From Mucilaginibacter endophyticus (GTDB taxonomy: Bacteria; Bacteroidota; Bacteroidia; Sphingobacteriales; Sphingobacteriaceae), in the NCBI RefSeq assembly GCF_003351025.1, contig NZ_QPCG01000008.1, positions 124,001 through 188,000 on the forward strand: a stretch of 64,000 nt of DNA, given 5' to 3'. The notes under the pieces are model-generated. The model searched no databases, had not been told where the DNA came from, and saw only the letters and a list, made by a program, of their open reading frames with translations. Position 1 is the stretch's first letter; each line of letters begins with the position of its first letter. This document shows positions 52,880-61,054 of this stretch, one piece after another. The position numbers and the translations under genes were made by a program.

Positions 52880-54382
52880 TTATTGATTGAGTAATGTCTT
52901 TATTTCTTTCACATTACGATATTGATCCGCATCTGTAGGGATGATTATGCCTTCTTGTTCAAGATCTTCAAAATCTTTCAGGAAAGCTTCTTTAAAAGAT
53001 TTTTGCCCATTAGCATAGTTTTTGTTTTTAAGATCGATATAGAGCGTTTTTGCATTGGTAACATCGCCGCTAAGCAGGTAGCCGAGCGCCAGGTTAGTAT
53101 ATATCCAATCATTTTCTTTAGCTAATTCAATGCCTTTTTTTGCAGAAGCGATGGTAGAGCCAAAATCTTTGATAAAAAGTTGGTTCCAAGCCAAATCTCC
53201 ATACAGTGAAGATAATTTGTTTTTTGGATAAAAATCAGCGGCAGTACTGTCCTGCATGTTTTTTTCAACCAGCGATATACTTTGTTTTAATCGCTCAACC
53301 TTGCCAAAATAATTATCAGGATCGGAATTGTTCAACGCATTATTTAACTGAACGATCCGAAATGTGTAAACTGATGGTTTTTGTTTTTTGCCTGCTTTAA
53401 GGAGCTTAACATAAAGCTGTTTTGACTTATTCAGGTATTCTTTTTTGTCACGATAATAAAACTCTGCCCCAGCTGTCAAAACGTCTTCATCATCGGATGT
53501 AATCAATTCCTCAAATGATAATGTTTGATTGTTTAATCCGTAGCGTGTTTTTAATTTTTTAGTTGTGGAGTTAGCTTCTTCGGGCGAAAGATAAACCGCG
53601 ATTAACGAATTAAATTTTTCAAAATCAAATTCGCCATTGGCCGGCATTTTACTGACGGCACTGTTAACCACTTTTTCTGTATATATGTCATCATATACTT
53701 TGGGCGTTCTGCCGGTCAATTCTATTATGTGCGATCTGTTAGTTTTAAGGAATGTAAGTTGTTCATCATTTAAAACGTTAGCATAATCCAGGATAATGTT
53801 AAGCATGTCTTTTTCCATCAAAGGATGTTGGTTGCTTTTTATATACCCCGTCATTACCTCATCAACACCTCCATATTCTATTCGCTTGGCGGCTGTTAAC
53901 CATTCAGTAAAAGCCGATGTAGGCAAAGCCCCGGTTATGGCTTTGTTGCGTACAGTGTAAAACTGCTTTTGAGGGTTCCTGGCATCTCTGGCTAATGCAA
54001 CAAATTGATCTACCTCTAATGCCCCAACGCTTAAATGAATCAATTGTCCATTCTGATTAATGAAAAACAAAGTTGGATAGGCTTTTACATCATATTTTTT
54101 GGCCAGCGTTATTCCCTCGCCTTTCTCCATGTCCATTTTTACATTGATAAAGTTTTTGTTGTACTCAGTGCCGGCTTCCGCTGTAGTAAACACATTATTT
54201 TGCAGATACTTGCACGGGCCGCACCAGGAGGCATAAGCATCCAAAAAAATAAGTTTTTTCTGAACTTTAGCCATCGCCAATACATCCTTCCAGGTCTTAT
54301 TATCAATGAATTTGATCCCCTGGGCCTTAATACCATAGGGTATCAAAGCGAAACAAAACATAAAGAGTAGTTTGGTTTTCAT
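52880..54382 (-). CDS. Secreted thioredoxin-fold protein with C-terminal TPR-like domain
   Basis: 500 residues. Signal peptide 1-20 (ends IKAQ). Thioredoxin domain 25-130 with active-site WCGPC (Cys54, Cys57) and later cis-Pro in AYPTLFF. A helical middle region follows, and the last 150 residues (from about 345) match the C-terminal domain of the STAND/WD40 protein encoded next door: LFIKD, NDWI.TNLALGYLLSGD and a final IKTLL are shared in order. It is the last gene of a minus-strand run SIR2-STAND-thioredoxin, 69 bp after the STAND gene with no terminator between. A periplasmic partner of the STAND protein is inferred from the shared domain. Confidence 0.85.
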   Translation of the reverse strand: MKTKLLFMFCFALIPYGIKAQGIKFIDNKTWKDVLAMAKVQKKLIFLDAYASWCGPCKYLQNNVFTTAEAGTEYNKNFINVKMDMEKGEGITLAKKYDVKAYPTLFFINQNGQLIHLSVGALEVDQFVALARDARNPQKQFYTVRNKAITGALPTSAFTEWLTAAKRIEYGGVDEVMTGYIKSNQHPLMEKDMLNIILDYANVLNDEQLTFLKTNRSHIIELTGRTPKVYDDIYTEKVVNSAVSKMPANGEFDFEKFNSLIAVYLSPEEANSTTKKLKTRYGLNNQTLSFEELITSDDEDVLTAGAEFYYRDKKEYLNKSKQLYVKLLKAGKKQKPSVYTFRIVQLNNALNNSDPDNYFGKVERLKQSISLVEKNMQDSTAADFYPKNKLSSLYGDLAWNQLFIKDFGSTIASAKKGIELAKENDWIYTNLALGYLLSGDVTNAKTLYIDLKNKNYANGQKSFKEAFLKDFEDLEQEGIIIPTDADQYRNVKEIKTLLNQ

Positions 54383-54451
54383 GATTTCTTTTATTTAGTT
54401 TTTAGATAATCGTTTACGGTTTACCAAATAGTCTAATCTTCTAAGATGTTT

Positions 54452-56716
54452 TTATTTCAACATCTCCTTAATTTGCTCTACATGAGCATATAGTTCTGTA
54501 TTGTCCGATGTGATGATGCTTTCGCTTTCTAAAACAGCCAGATCTTCAAGAAATACCGTTTTAAATTTGATATCTTCTGCTTGATTGAAAGTTTTGTCTT
54601 TATACTGCAGATAAATAGCCTTTGCACTTTCAAAATCGCCGCTTAAAAGGTAACCCAAGGCTAAATTGGTATTTATCCAATCATTTGATTTTATTAACTG
54701 GAGGCCTGTTTGCGATGAAGAAATAGCTCCTTTGTAGTCTTTAATGAATAGCTGGTTATAAGCGAGGTCACCCCAGTTGTTAGAAAGTTTTTTAGCGGAT
54801 ACGGTCTTCACACTATCTGAAACGGTAAGTTGTAGTATATCCGCGTACAGCATGATATTCTCTTTAAGGTGGGTAACCTTTGCGAAATAGTTTTTCGGTT
54901 CCAGCTTGTTTAAAGCGGCATTTACATCAATCAAATGTTTTAGATAATCATATTTTGGGTTTTCCTTTGTGATTGCCACTAACCTCGTGAAAACCTGTTT
55001 GGCTTTATTAAGAGAATCCTTGTTATTTGACCCTTTCTGAAAACTATATCCCCTGTCATGTAATAGCTGCGGGTCATTTGATAACATTAGATCGCCAAAG
55101 TCAACTATCCGGTTAGAGGCTTTCTTTTTAATGGATGTTAAAGGTTTGAAGGTTTGTGTTTTGCTAATAGCACTATTTAAATTGTTAAATTTAGGAGGAA
55201 TATTGTAGATCGTGATTTTACCATGGAAGCCCGCATAAATTATCGCACTGCTACTTAAGAAGTCGGCATAAACAATATTTGTATCTATCGGTAATTTTTT
55301 AAACAAGTTTTCCGGTATATTTAATATAAAGTATTTTCCATCATCTGCCGATCCTGCCAAAATATTTTGCTCGTCTGGAGACAATGACACATTGCTTATT
55401 TCGTTTAGATTGGCTCTGAAGTCGAACGCTTGACCGGTTGTTGGTAGTTTGGATAGGTTTGAAATAATTATTTCCTGCTGGGAAGTACCCATGATTATGC
55501 TTTTTGAATCGCTGGAGAAATTTAAAGCAGTGACATAAACCTTCTTGTCTCTGCTGTTATAATATATTTTATTGCCCGGAGCTATACGCGTGCTGATTAG
55601 TTTTCCTGTAAGATCAAATATGCTTACACCATTAGCATACCCAAGTGCAATTAATTGGTTATTATTTGAAAAAGCAATCGAGTAGATTGTTTGATCAAAA
55701 TCTTTAAACGATATCGGAGTAGGCTGATCTTTGATTAGGTCACTTGTTCTCCATAACTGTGGTAGATCGTTCTTCAATGTGAATAACATTGAACCATCGG
55801 GTGATAATTTAAAATATGCGTTACTGTCTACCGGTAAATTAAATATTTTTTTTCTCCCGTTTTTTAAATAAACCAAATGCTTCTTTTCCCGTGCAATAAT
55901 GTCTCCTGTGTTGTTAATCCCCAGGGAAGTAAGATGAGGACTGTGCTTAAAATCAGGCATGTAACCAAAAGTTAAACTATCGCCCACTAACTTGCCTTCT
56001 ACAACGTCTTCTTCTACATTATAAGCAAATTTGGTTCTGTCAGGTGAGATAGCGAATGAGGTGGTATGAAAATGCGCAGCATCATAATCAGGTATTATTT
56101 CCTGTTTCCTAAATACATTGCTATTGAACATTGGTAATCCAATTAAATTCACGAGGTTTTTTTCCTGGGTACCATTGGTTATGTTATAGATGTTTTTTAG
56201 TTGATAAGCGGCATCGTCAGGGTTTGTTAAAGAAGAGTCGCTCGCAATAGCCAGCTTGTCAAGCATAACATAAGTCTTTTCATATCGCTTAAGGTCTCTT
56301 GCCTCCAGGTATGATAAGCAGAGGTTTCTGGCGCAATCCTTTATTATGGAATCGATTTGGTTTGATTTTGCAAAGCCAGTACCATTAAAACGGAGATTAT
56401 CTTTGTACACAAATTTTTCGTGTACCTCCTTCTGTAAGTCTTGATTCAGTATTTTAGCTATTTCTAACTGTTGTACTGCAATTTGTTTAGCACTGTCTGC
56501 TTGTTTGAGTGCCTTGTTTGTTAAGTTGGTTTGTATTTTGAGTGCTTTAACAGCATGAGCTAAAGAATCTTTATTTTGCAAAACACGGTTATACAATCTT
56601 ATTACTGAGTCTTTATTTCGATCTGCTTGCTTTTTCATGTTGACTGCAAACCCACCCGCTGCAATCGAAAATATTGCCAACACTGAAATACAAACCAATA
56701 ACAATTGTGTAACTCG
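54452..56716 (-). CDS. STAND protein C-terminal part: membrane helix, WD40 propeller, TPR-like domain
   Basis: This open frame of about 750 residues lacks a convincing start; the first candidate is a TTG at 56704 in the middle of a membrane helix (CISVLAIFSIAAGGFAV). Reading one base back at the A6 run at 56720-56725 joins it seamlessly to the NTPase encoded just upstream (KQRKKLRVTQ then the helix). After a coiled-coil stretch come about six beta-propeller blades of WD40 type (about residues 190-500 of this part; for example YSIAFSNNNQLIALGYANGV) and a C-terminal helical domain shared with the thioredoxin protein. The membrane helix follows a Lys/Arg-rich stretch, so this part should lie in the periplasm. 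It is the second half of one gene, not an independent gene. Confidence 0.75.
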   Translation of the reverse strand, partial: RVTQLLLVCISVLAIFSIAAGGFAVNMKKQADRNKDSVIRLYNRVLQNKDSLAHAVKALKIQTNLTNKALKQADSAKQIAVQQLEIAKILNQDLQKEVHEKFVYKDNLRFNGTGFAKSNQIDSIIKDCARNLCLSYLEARDLKRYEKTYVMLDKLAIASDSSLTNPDDAAYQLKNIYNITNGTQEKNLVNLIGLPMFNSNVFRKQEIIPDYDAAHFHTTSFAISPDRTKFAYNVEEDVVEGKLVGDSLTFGYMPDFKHSPHLTSLGINNTGDIIAREKKHLVYLKNGRKKIFNLPVDSNAYFKLSPDGSMLFTLKNDLPQLWRTSDLIKDQPTPISFKDFDQTIYSIAFSNNNQLIALGYANGVSIFDLTGKLISTRIAPGNKIYYNSRDKKVYVTALNFSSDSKSIIMGTSQQEIIISNLSKLPTTGQAFDFRANLNEISNVSLSPDEQNILAGSADDGKYFILNIPENLFKKLPIDTNIVYADFLSSSAIIYAGFHGKITIYNIPPKFNNLNSAISKTQTFKPLTSIKKKASNRIVDFGDLMLSNDPQLLHDRGYSFQKGSNNKDSLNKAKQVFTRLVAITKENPKYDYLKHLIDVNAALNKLEPKNYFAKVTHLKENIMLYADILQLTVSDSVKTVSAKKLSNNWGDLAYNQLFIKDYKGAISSSQTGLQLIKSNDWINTNLALGYLLSGDFESAKAIYLQYKDKTFNQAEDIKFKTVFLEDLAVLESESIITSDNTELYAHVEQIKEMLK

Positions 56717-58047
56717 TAATTTTTTCTTTGCTTGGCCGCAATATCCTGTTCTAATGCTCTTCTCTGTTTTTCTTCCTCTATCTTTAATTTTTCAAGCCGT
56801 TTTGCCTTGGCCTTAAGTATCGGATCTACAAGAGTATCATGGCTTAACTCATAGGACAGCGCCCCTGCAGTATTTGGTTCGGCACGTACCAGGTGGCTGT
56901 TTACCAGTTCGGCAAGCAGTGTTTTACTTACATTGTAGTCGCGTAAAATTTGTTGCTCATATATACTCAGTCGCGTTTTATCTTCTTCGAAAATTAGTTT
57001 TTCTTCTATAAATATCCGTGCTCTTCGCTGATCTTCTGTCGTAGGAAGTTTTGAGATGAGATTGTCGTAATAGTTCTCAAAAATATTGTTGATGTCGCCT
57101 AAGTGTTCGGTACCAATGGTTTTGATTTTCTTACCTATTACCAATGCCTCAATATACTGGCAAATGATCTGAAGCTGAAATGATTCTATTTTTTGTTTAC
57201 CGTCTTTAGTTAAAAAGGATAAAAGCTTGTCGAGCGCATCATTAGAAATATCAAATGGATCGGACAAAAATATCTCTTCACGTTTATATGCCGGCTTCAG
57301 GATTGCGTCTTCGGCCTGCATGTTATTGAGCGCGGTAAGTTCGTAAGTTTTGCCGTTAATGCCCGGAATGTAATCTTTAAGATTATTAAGTAAGCTCATT
57401 TTATCCGACCGGATAGACATCAGTACTTTTACATTAAGGGGCTCGAATAGAAATTTAAGATCATTCTCATCTATGGCTTCCGGGGTGTTGATCATTTGCT
57501 TCTCCAGTTCGGCGCGCACCGATAAAGGGATGTTAACGTATAGCACCTCGGCCAGTTGTTTCTTAAAATCCAGAATATCTGCCTCCGGATAAGTAAACAA
57601 CTCTTCAAACTGGTCAATAATGATCAATATATTTTTGTTGCCGGTGTTTTTTTGGATAGCTTTTAAGGCCCTCCAAACCTGAGCGGCGCTCCTGGTGTTG
57701 ATGTCGGCAGGCGCAAACGCATTGTACGTTCTTCCTAAACCTACTTTTGCCAATAGTGTGTCAAGCGGACTCATTTCATTTTCGGGACGATAAACCCCAA
57801 AGCGTATATTCAGGATGTCAAAATCCCCGGTTTCTCTTAGTTTAGGAGTTAAGCCGGCGTTTAATATCGAACTTTTCCCCAACCCGGATTTTGAATACAG
57901 CACCAATAGCTGTTCAACATTTATCAGTTTAAATAAACTGTCAATATCGCCGCCCCGACCAAAAAACAAGTCCCGGTCTTCGGTTGAAAACGGTTTTACG
58001 CCGGGGTATCTAAATCCTAAAGCCATTGTATTGTTTTTATTGTTCAT
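56635..58047 (-). CDS. STAND NTPase N-terminal part (nSTAND1 type)
   Basis: 470 residues as read, of which the last 28 after AAKQRK are out-of-frame sequence. PGVKPFSTEDRDLFFGR leads to the P-loop SKSGLGKSS (residues 52-60) and Walker B LIIIDQFEEL (141-150), followed by a helical lid and winged-helix-like region. This is the pattern of nSTAND1 NTPases, signal switches that oligomerise in bacterial immunity and regulation. It starts 9 bp after the SIR2-like gene. The join to the WD40/TPR part is broken at A6 (minus-strand AGA AAA AAT), so either the gene is frameshifted, the sequence has an error, or a programmed -1 shift makes both short and long products. Confidence 0.8.
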   Translation of the reverse strand: MNNKNNTMALGFRYPGVKPFSTEDRDLFFGRGGDIDSLFKLINVEQLLVLYSKSGLGKSSILNAGLTPKLRETGDFDILNIRFGVYRPENEMSPLDTLLAKVGLGRTYNAFAPADINTRSAAQVWRALKAIQKNTGNKNILIIIDQFEELFTYPEADILDFKKQLAEVLYVNIPLSVRAELEKQMINTPEAIDENDLKFLFEPLNVKVLMSIRSDKMSLLNNLKDYIPGINGKTYELTALNNMQAEDAILKPAYKREEIFLSDPFDISNDALDKLLSFLTKDGKQKIESFQLQIICQYIEALVIGKKIKTIGTEHLGDINNIFENYYDNLISKLPTTEDQRRARIFIEEKLIFEEDKTRLSIYEQQILRDYNVSKTLLAELVNSHLVRAEPNTAGALSYELSHDTLVDPILKAKAKRLEKLKIEEEKQRRALEQDIAAKQRKNYELHNCYWFVFQCWQYFRLQRVGLQST

Positions 58048-58056
58048 TAAAAAGCG

Positions 58057-59205
58057 TTACAACTTTTTCATTAGGGACGTCAACGCCAAAGTATTCTCTG
58101 TGATAATTGCCATTTCAACTTCTGCTTCAGCTGATGTTAATACCCCGCTGGTTCTTCTAATTTCAAACCGGTTATATCTTGCATATATAGCTATAGAGGC
58201 TTTAGATAAATCATCAGGGATGCTATTGTTGTTGTCAACAAAGTCATTAAGTTCCTCTAATGCTTCAGCTATTTTACCCTCTTTGATTAACTGTTCTATT
58301 CTCGGGATCCCTGTTAAAACAACCTTATTGTTTTTAGAATTCTTAACACTTCGCAGGATTCCCTCTTCTTTGCATTTTTCGCAAAGCGTTTCTATAAAAT
58401 CTTCTATCTGGGTGTCGATAAAATCAATATGAAATTGTTCTCTGCATAAATCTTCAATTTCTGAACTGCCATTATTGGTAATTTTAGAAGAGTATTTGGA
58501 CGAACGGTTGTAGGCGGAGTTGTGTATTTTTAGAAGCCTTAATAATAGCTGTACATACCATTTTTCAAATTTAAATCCAAGAAATATAATGTTTGTGGCC
58601 CGCTGAAACATATTTTCTATTTCATTTGGGAGAGGCCTCTTACCCATTATAGCGCTTAAAAAATCAAATAACCCATCGTGTGTCAATACAAGCGATTCTT
58701 CGTCATCAACATAACCAAATAGGTTATAGATTACGGGGTCTTGCCCGGTAATGGGCGCAATGGCGTGAGACTCTGACGCCGTTTTATAAACCTCAAAGCG
58801 ATGCCGAAATCCCATAGTTGCAAAGGCTTGATCCAGGTACATATCTGGCGAAACAGAGACAATTAAGGGAAAAGGAACCTTTGTTATATTTTCGTATATA
58901 TCGCGTTTTACAGGTGTGTTGGCATAAAATCTCTTTATTTTGTAAAAAACCTTTGTTTGGGCAGGCATATCTTTAAATAAAAAAAGTTCGTCCTGGCTGT
59001 AGTATTTAAGAATATTGGGGTCTCGATAGGCATCAAGATAATCCAATAGTGCATCTTGAATAGGCCGCACCTTAGTTGTATCATTAGGATCGGAAACTTT
59101 AATAATATCCGGCCCCAAAAGCAGAATACATCTATCCTCCTTTAATGTTGCAAGCAAAAAATCCCAATCTGGGTTGTTTGTTTTTGTGACAACTGGTTCG
59201 TCCAT
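58057..59205 (-). CDS. SIR2-like protein with C-terminal effector-associated domain
   Basis: 382 residues from the ATG at 59205; an in-frame TTG lies at 59241. Residues 1-265 look like a divergent SIR2 (SIR2_2-type) fold: CILLLGPDI in place of the nucleotide loop GAG(V/I)S, VSVSPDMYLDQAF in the position of TTNYDxxLE, and NLFGYVDDEESLVLT where LHG would carry the catalytic His. The usual Asn and His are thus missing. The last 80 residues form a small helical domain (IEQLIKEGKIAEAL then GVLTSAEAEVEMAIITENTL) closely similar to the N-terminus of the TIR protein on the other strand, and resembling EAD11. First gene of the minus-strand module. Confidence 0.75.
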   Translation of the reverse strand: MDEPVVTKTNNPDWDFLLATLKEDRCILLLGPDIIKVSDPNDTTKVRPIQDALLDYLDAYRDPNILKYYSQDELFLFKDMPAQTKVFYKIKRFYANTPVKRDIYENITKVPFPLIVSVSPDMYLDQAFATMGFRHRFEVYKTASESHAIAPITGQDPVIYNLFGYVDDEESLVLTHDGLFDFLSAIMGKRPLPNEIENMFQRATNIIFLGFKFEKWYVQLLLRLLKIHNSAYNRSSKYSSKITNNGSSEIEDLCREQFHIDFIDTQIEDFIETLCEKCKEEGILRSVKNSKNNKVVLTGIPRIEQLIKEGKIAEALEELNDFVDNNNSIPDDLSKASIAIYARYNRFEIRRTSGVLTSAEAEVEMAIITENTLALTSLMKKL

Positions 59206-59325
59206 TGGTGAAAAAAGTTTAGTATTAATAAATATATACAACTTTTAGTTGTGTATCCTATTTTTTTTGAAAAAAAAATAATTGTATATGTCTGTATATC
59301 AGTATTTAACTACGGGTAAATAGTA

Positions 59326-59333
59326 TATATTTG
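59326..59333 (+). promoter_or_regulatory. Candidate -7 box of the TIR gene
   Basis: TATATTTG matches TAnnTTTG exactly, 20 bp before the GTG start. ATTTA about 18 bp upstream may serve as the -33. This 147-bp region also contains the start of the divergent SIR2 gene and is very AT-rich. Confidence 0.5.
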
Positions 59334-59352
59334 AAATAATAAATTATTAATT

Positions 59353-60198
59353 GTGGAAACATCAGAAATACGGCTCCTGATAAAAAACGGAGAGATTGAA
59401 AAGGCGATACAAGCATCGTTGCTTCTAACAGAGGGTACTAATTTAGATGACGTAGCTCATACCATCTCTGCAAAGTATCGGAAATATAAATTGGATCTGA
59501 TAGGCGGTATATTGACCGCTTCGGAAGATAGTATTGCTTTTGCAACAATTACCGGAAATATATTGTCAGTACTGCAAGAATATGAGAAGAATTCTATCTC
59601 ATCTGTTCGGAGTGAAAAAGAATCAACAGGCGAGGTGTTTATTTCTTATGCCTGGGGCGGGGAAAGTGAGATAATTACGGATGCTATAGTTAATGCGCTA
59701 AGCGAAAGAAATATTGCCATAGTACGTGATAAAACGACCTTGGGATACCGAAGTAGCATAAAGGAATTTATGCAAACAATAGGTAAAGGAAAATGCGTTG
59801 TACTGGTTATCAGTGACCGCTACCTAAAGTCAAAAAATTGTTTATTTGAGTTGTTGCAGGTTGCAAATAATGGGGAGTTTGTCCAAAGGATATTCCCGGT
59901 AGTACTAAGGGATGCAAATATTTTTAACGCGATAAACTTCCTTAATTATGTAGATTACTGGGAGACACAATTTACTGAACTTCAAGCTGCAATGAAAAAG
60001 GTTTCCATTGCCAACTTACACGGTATTCGCGAAGATTTGGACTTATATTCAGACATTAGGGCGTTTTTGCCGCGATTGGTTGATAAGATCAGGGATATGA
60101 ATACACTTACCGTTGATGGGCATCAGCAATCGAACTTTAATGAGCTATATGAAGCAATAATACAAAGTATCAATAAGGATATTGGCCAGCACCATTAA
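59353..60198 (+). CDS. TIR domain protein with N-terminal effector-associated domain
   Basis: 281 residues, GTG start (METSEI), placed after a consensus -7 box. Residues 3-78 form the small helical domain shared with the SIR2 protein (IRLLIKNGEIEKAI then GGILTASEDSIAF and ITGNIL). Residues 93-220 form a TIR domain: EVFISYAW, DKTTLGYRSSIKEFM and SKNCLFELLQV, with the catalytic glutamate at Glu166. TIR proteins of this kind cleave NAD+ or make a nucleotide signal. It is divergent from the SIR2-STAND-thioredoxin run, and the shared domain strongly suggests it is controlled by the same STAND protein. Confidence 0.85.
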   Translation: METSEIRLLIKNGEIEKAIQASLLLTEGTNLDDVAHTISAKYRKYKLDLIGGILTASEDSIAFATITGNILSVLQEYEKNSISSVRSEKESTGEVFISYAWGGESEIITDAIVNALSERNIAIVRDKTTLGYRSSIKEFMQTIGKGKCVVLVISDRYLKSKNCLFELLQVANNGEFVQRIFPVVLRDANIFNAINFLNYVDYWETQFTELQAAMKKVSIANLHGIREDLDLYSDIRAFLPRLVDKIRDMNTLTVDGHQQSNFNELYEAIIQSINKDIGQHH

Positions 60199-60227
60199 AC
60201 GCTTTGGCTAAAAACAGCACAAGACAT

Positions 60228-60258
60228 AAAAAAGCCCAACATTTCTGTTAGGCTTTTT
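60228..60258. terminator. Bidirectional terminator between TIR gene and tRNA-Val
   Basis: AGCCCAACA/TGTTAGGCT stem with one wobble, A6 on the left and T6 on the right. A near copy (60447-60478) follows the second tRNA. Confidence 0.8.
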
Positions 60259-60262
60259 TATG

Positions 60263-60337
60263 TGGGAACTACTGGGTTCGAACCAGTGACCCTCTGCTTG
60301 TAAGGCAGATGCTCTGAACCAGCTGAGCTAAGCTCCC
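60263..60337 (-). tRNA. tRNA-Val (anticodon UAC), copy 1
   Basis: 75 nt on the minus strand, 5' GGGAGCUUAGCUCAGCUGG. The cloverleaf is complete: acceptor GGGAGCT/AGTTCCC with one G-T pair, D arm, anticodon stem TCTGC/GCAGA with loop CTTACAA, and T arm with GGTTCGAACC. Anticodon TAC gives valine. No CCA is encoded. Confidence 0.95.
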
Positions 60338-60446
60338 TTTGTTTTTGATGTTACCGTTAGCTGGTAAAACCGAGTGGCGAAGATAATTCACTTTGCCAAA
60401 TAATGCAAGAACTTTTATAAAGTATTTGCAGGTAATAGTAGTATAA

Positions 60447-60478
60447 AAAAGCCCAACATTGCTGTTAGGCTTCTTTTC
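60447..60478 (-). terminator. Terminator of second tRNA-Val
   Basis: AGCCCAACA/TGTTAGGCT hairpin with A6 on the left side, so a T run follows it on the minus strand; near copy of 60228-60258. Confidence 0.7.
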
Positions 60479-60480
60479 TG

Positions 60481-60555
60481 TGGGAGCTACTGGGTTCGAA
60501 CCAGTGACCCTCTGCTTGTAAGGCAGATGCTCTGAACCAGCTGAGCTAAGCTCCC
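60481..60555 (-). tRNA. tRNA-Val (anticodon UAC), copy 2
   Basis: Nearly identical to copy 1; acceptor GGGAGCT/AGCTCCC is fully paired. It is upstream of copy 1 on the minus strand with its own terminator, so the unit tRNA plus terminator was duplicated in tandem. Confidence 0.95.
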
Positions 60556-60654
60556 TTCCTTTTGGGACTGCAAATATAGGAGGTTGCGTTTATTTGTCCA
60601 AATAAAATTTCAAATAAAAATAGTGTGCTGATTTACAGATATTAAGATTGTTAT

Positions 60655-60972
60655 TTACTTAACATCCCGGTATTGGGCACGCGGTCGCGGGTCTTCAGGG
60701 AGGATCTCCATTTTTGGGAAATCGATATAATTGGCGTACCACTGTATGGCACCTACTAAATCAAGCGCGTCTTCGGCTTCAACGTTTACAGTTTCAAAGG
60801 CATAAAGCTTATGATCGGCATAGCCATAAAGCTGTATCTCGTTATCATCCGGACTAAATAGTTCCTCATCAAGGCAATAAACTTTTACCTTGAGCCGTGT
60901 ATCCCTGGAGTGGATCACATCCCTGCAGGGGTTTTGAGGATCGGTTGCCAGTAAATATACATTATAGTCCAT
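60655..60972 (-). CDS. Small hypothetical protein
   Basis: 105 residues, acidic, no signal or membrane segment. Strands are likely around MDYNVYLLATDP and LKVKVYCLDEELF, ending with a helix (DALDLVGAIQWYANYI). No family recognised. It lies upstream of the tRNA genes on the same strand and precedes the RNA-like repeat array. Confidence 0.6.
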   Translation of the reverse strand: MDYNVYLLATDPQNPCRDVIHSRDTRLKVKVYCLDEELFSPDDNEIQLYGYADHKLYAFETVNVEAEDALDLVGAIQWYANYIDFPKMEILPEDPRPRAQYRDVK

Positions 60973-61054
60973 AGTTGGGTTAACAAAGTTTAGCGGGGTT
61001 GGTTTCTTTATAAGTGTTTAAAGTGTGAAATTGTTTGAAAAATATGTGTATTTC

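Noticed and set aside
54452..58047. STAND NTPase and WD40/TPR protein as two separate genes
   Set aside because: The downstream frame has no start codon near the join other than a TTG inside a membrane helix, and one base restores a seamless protein.
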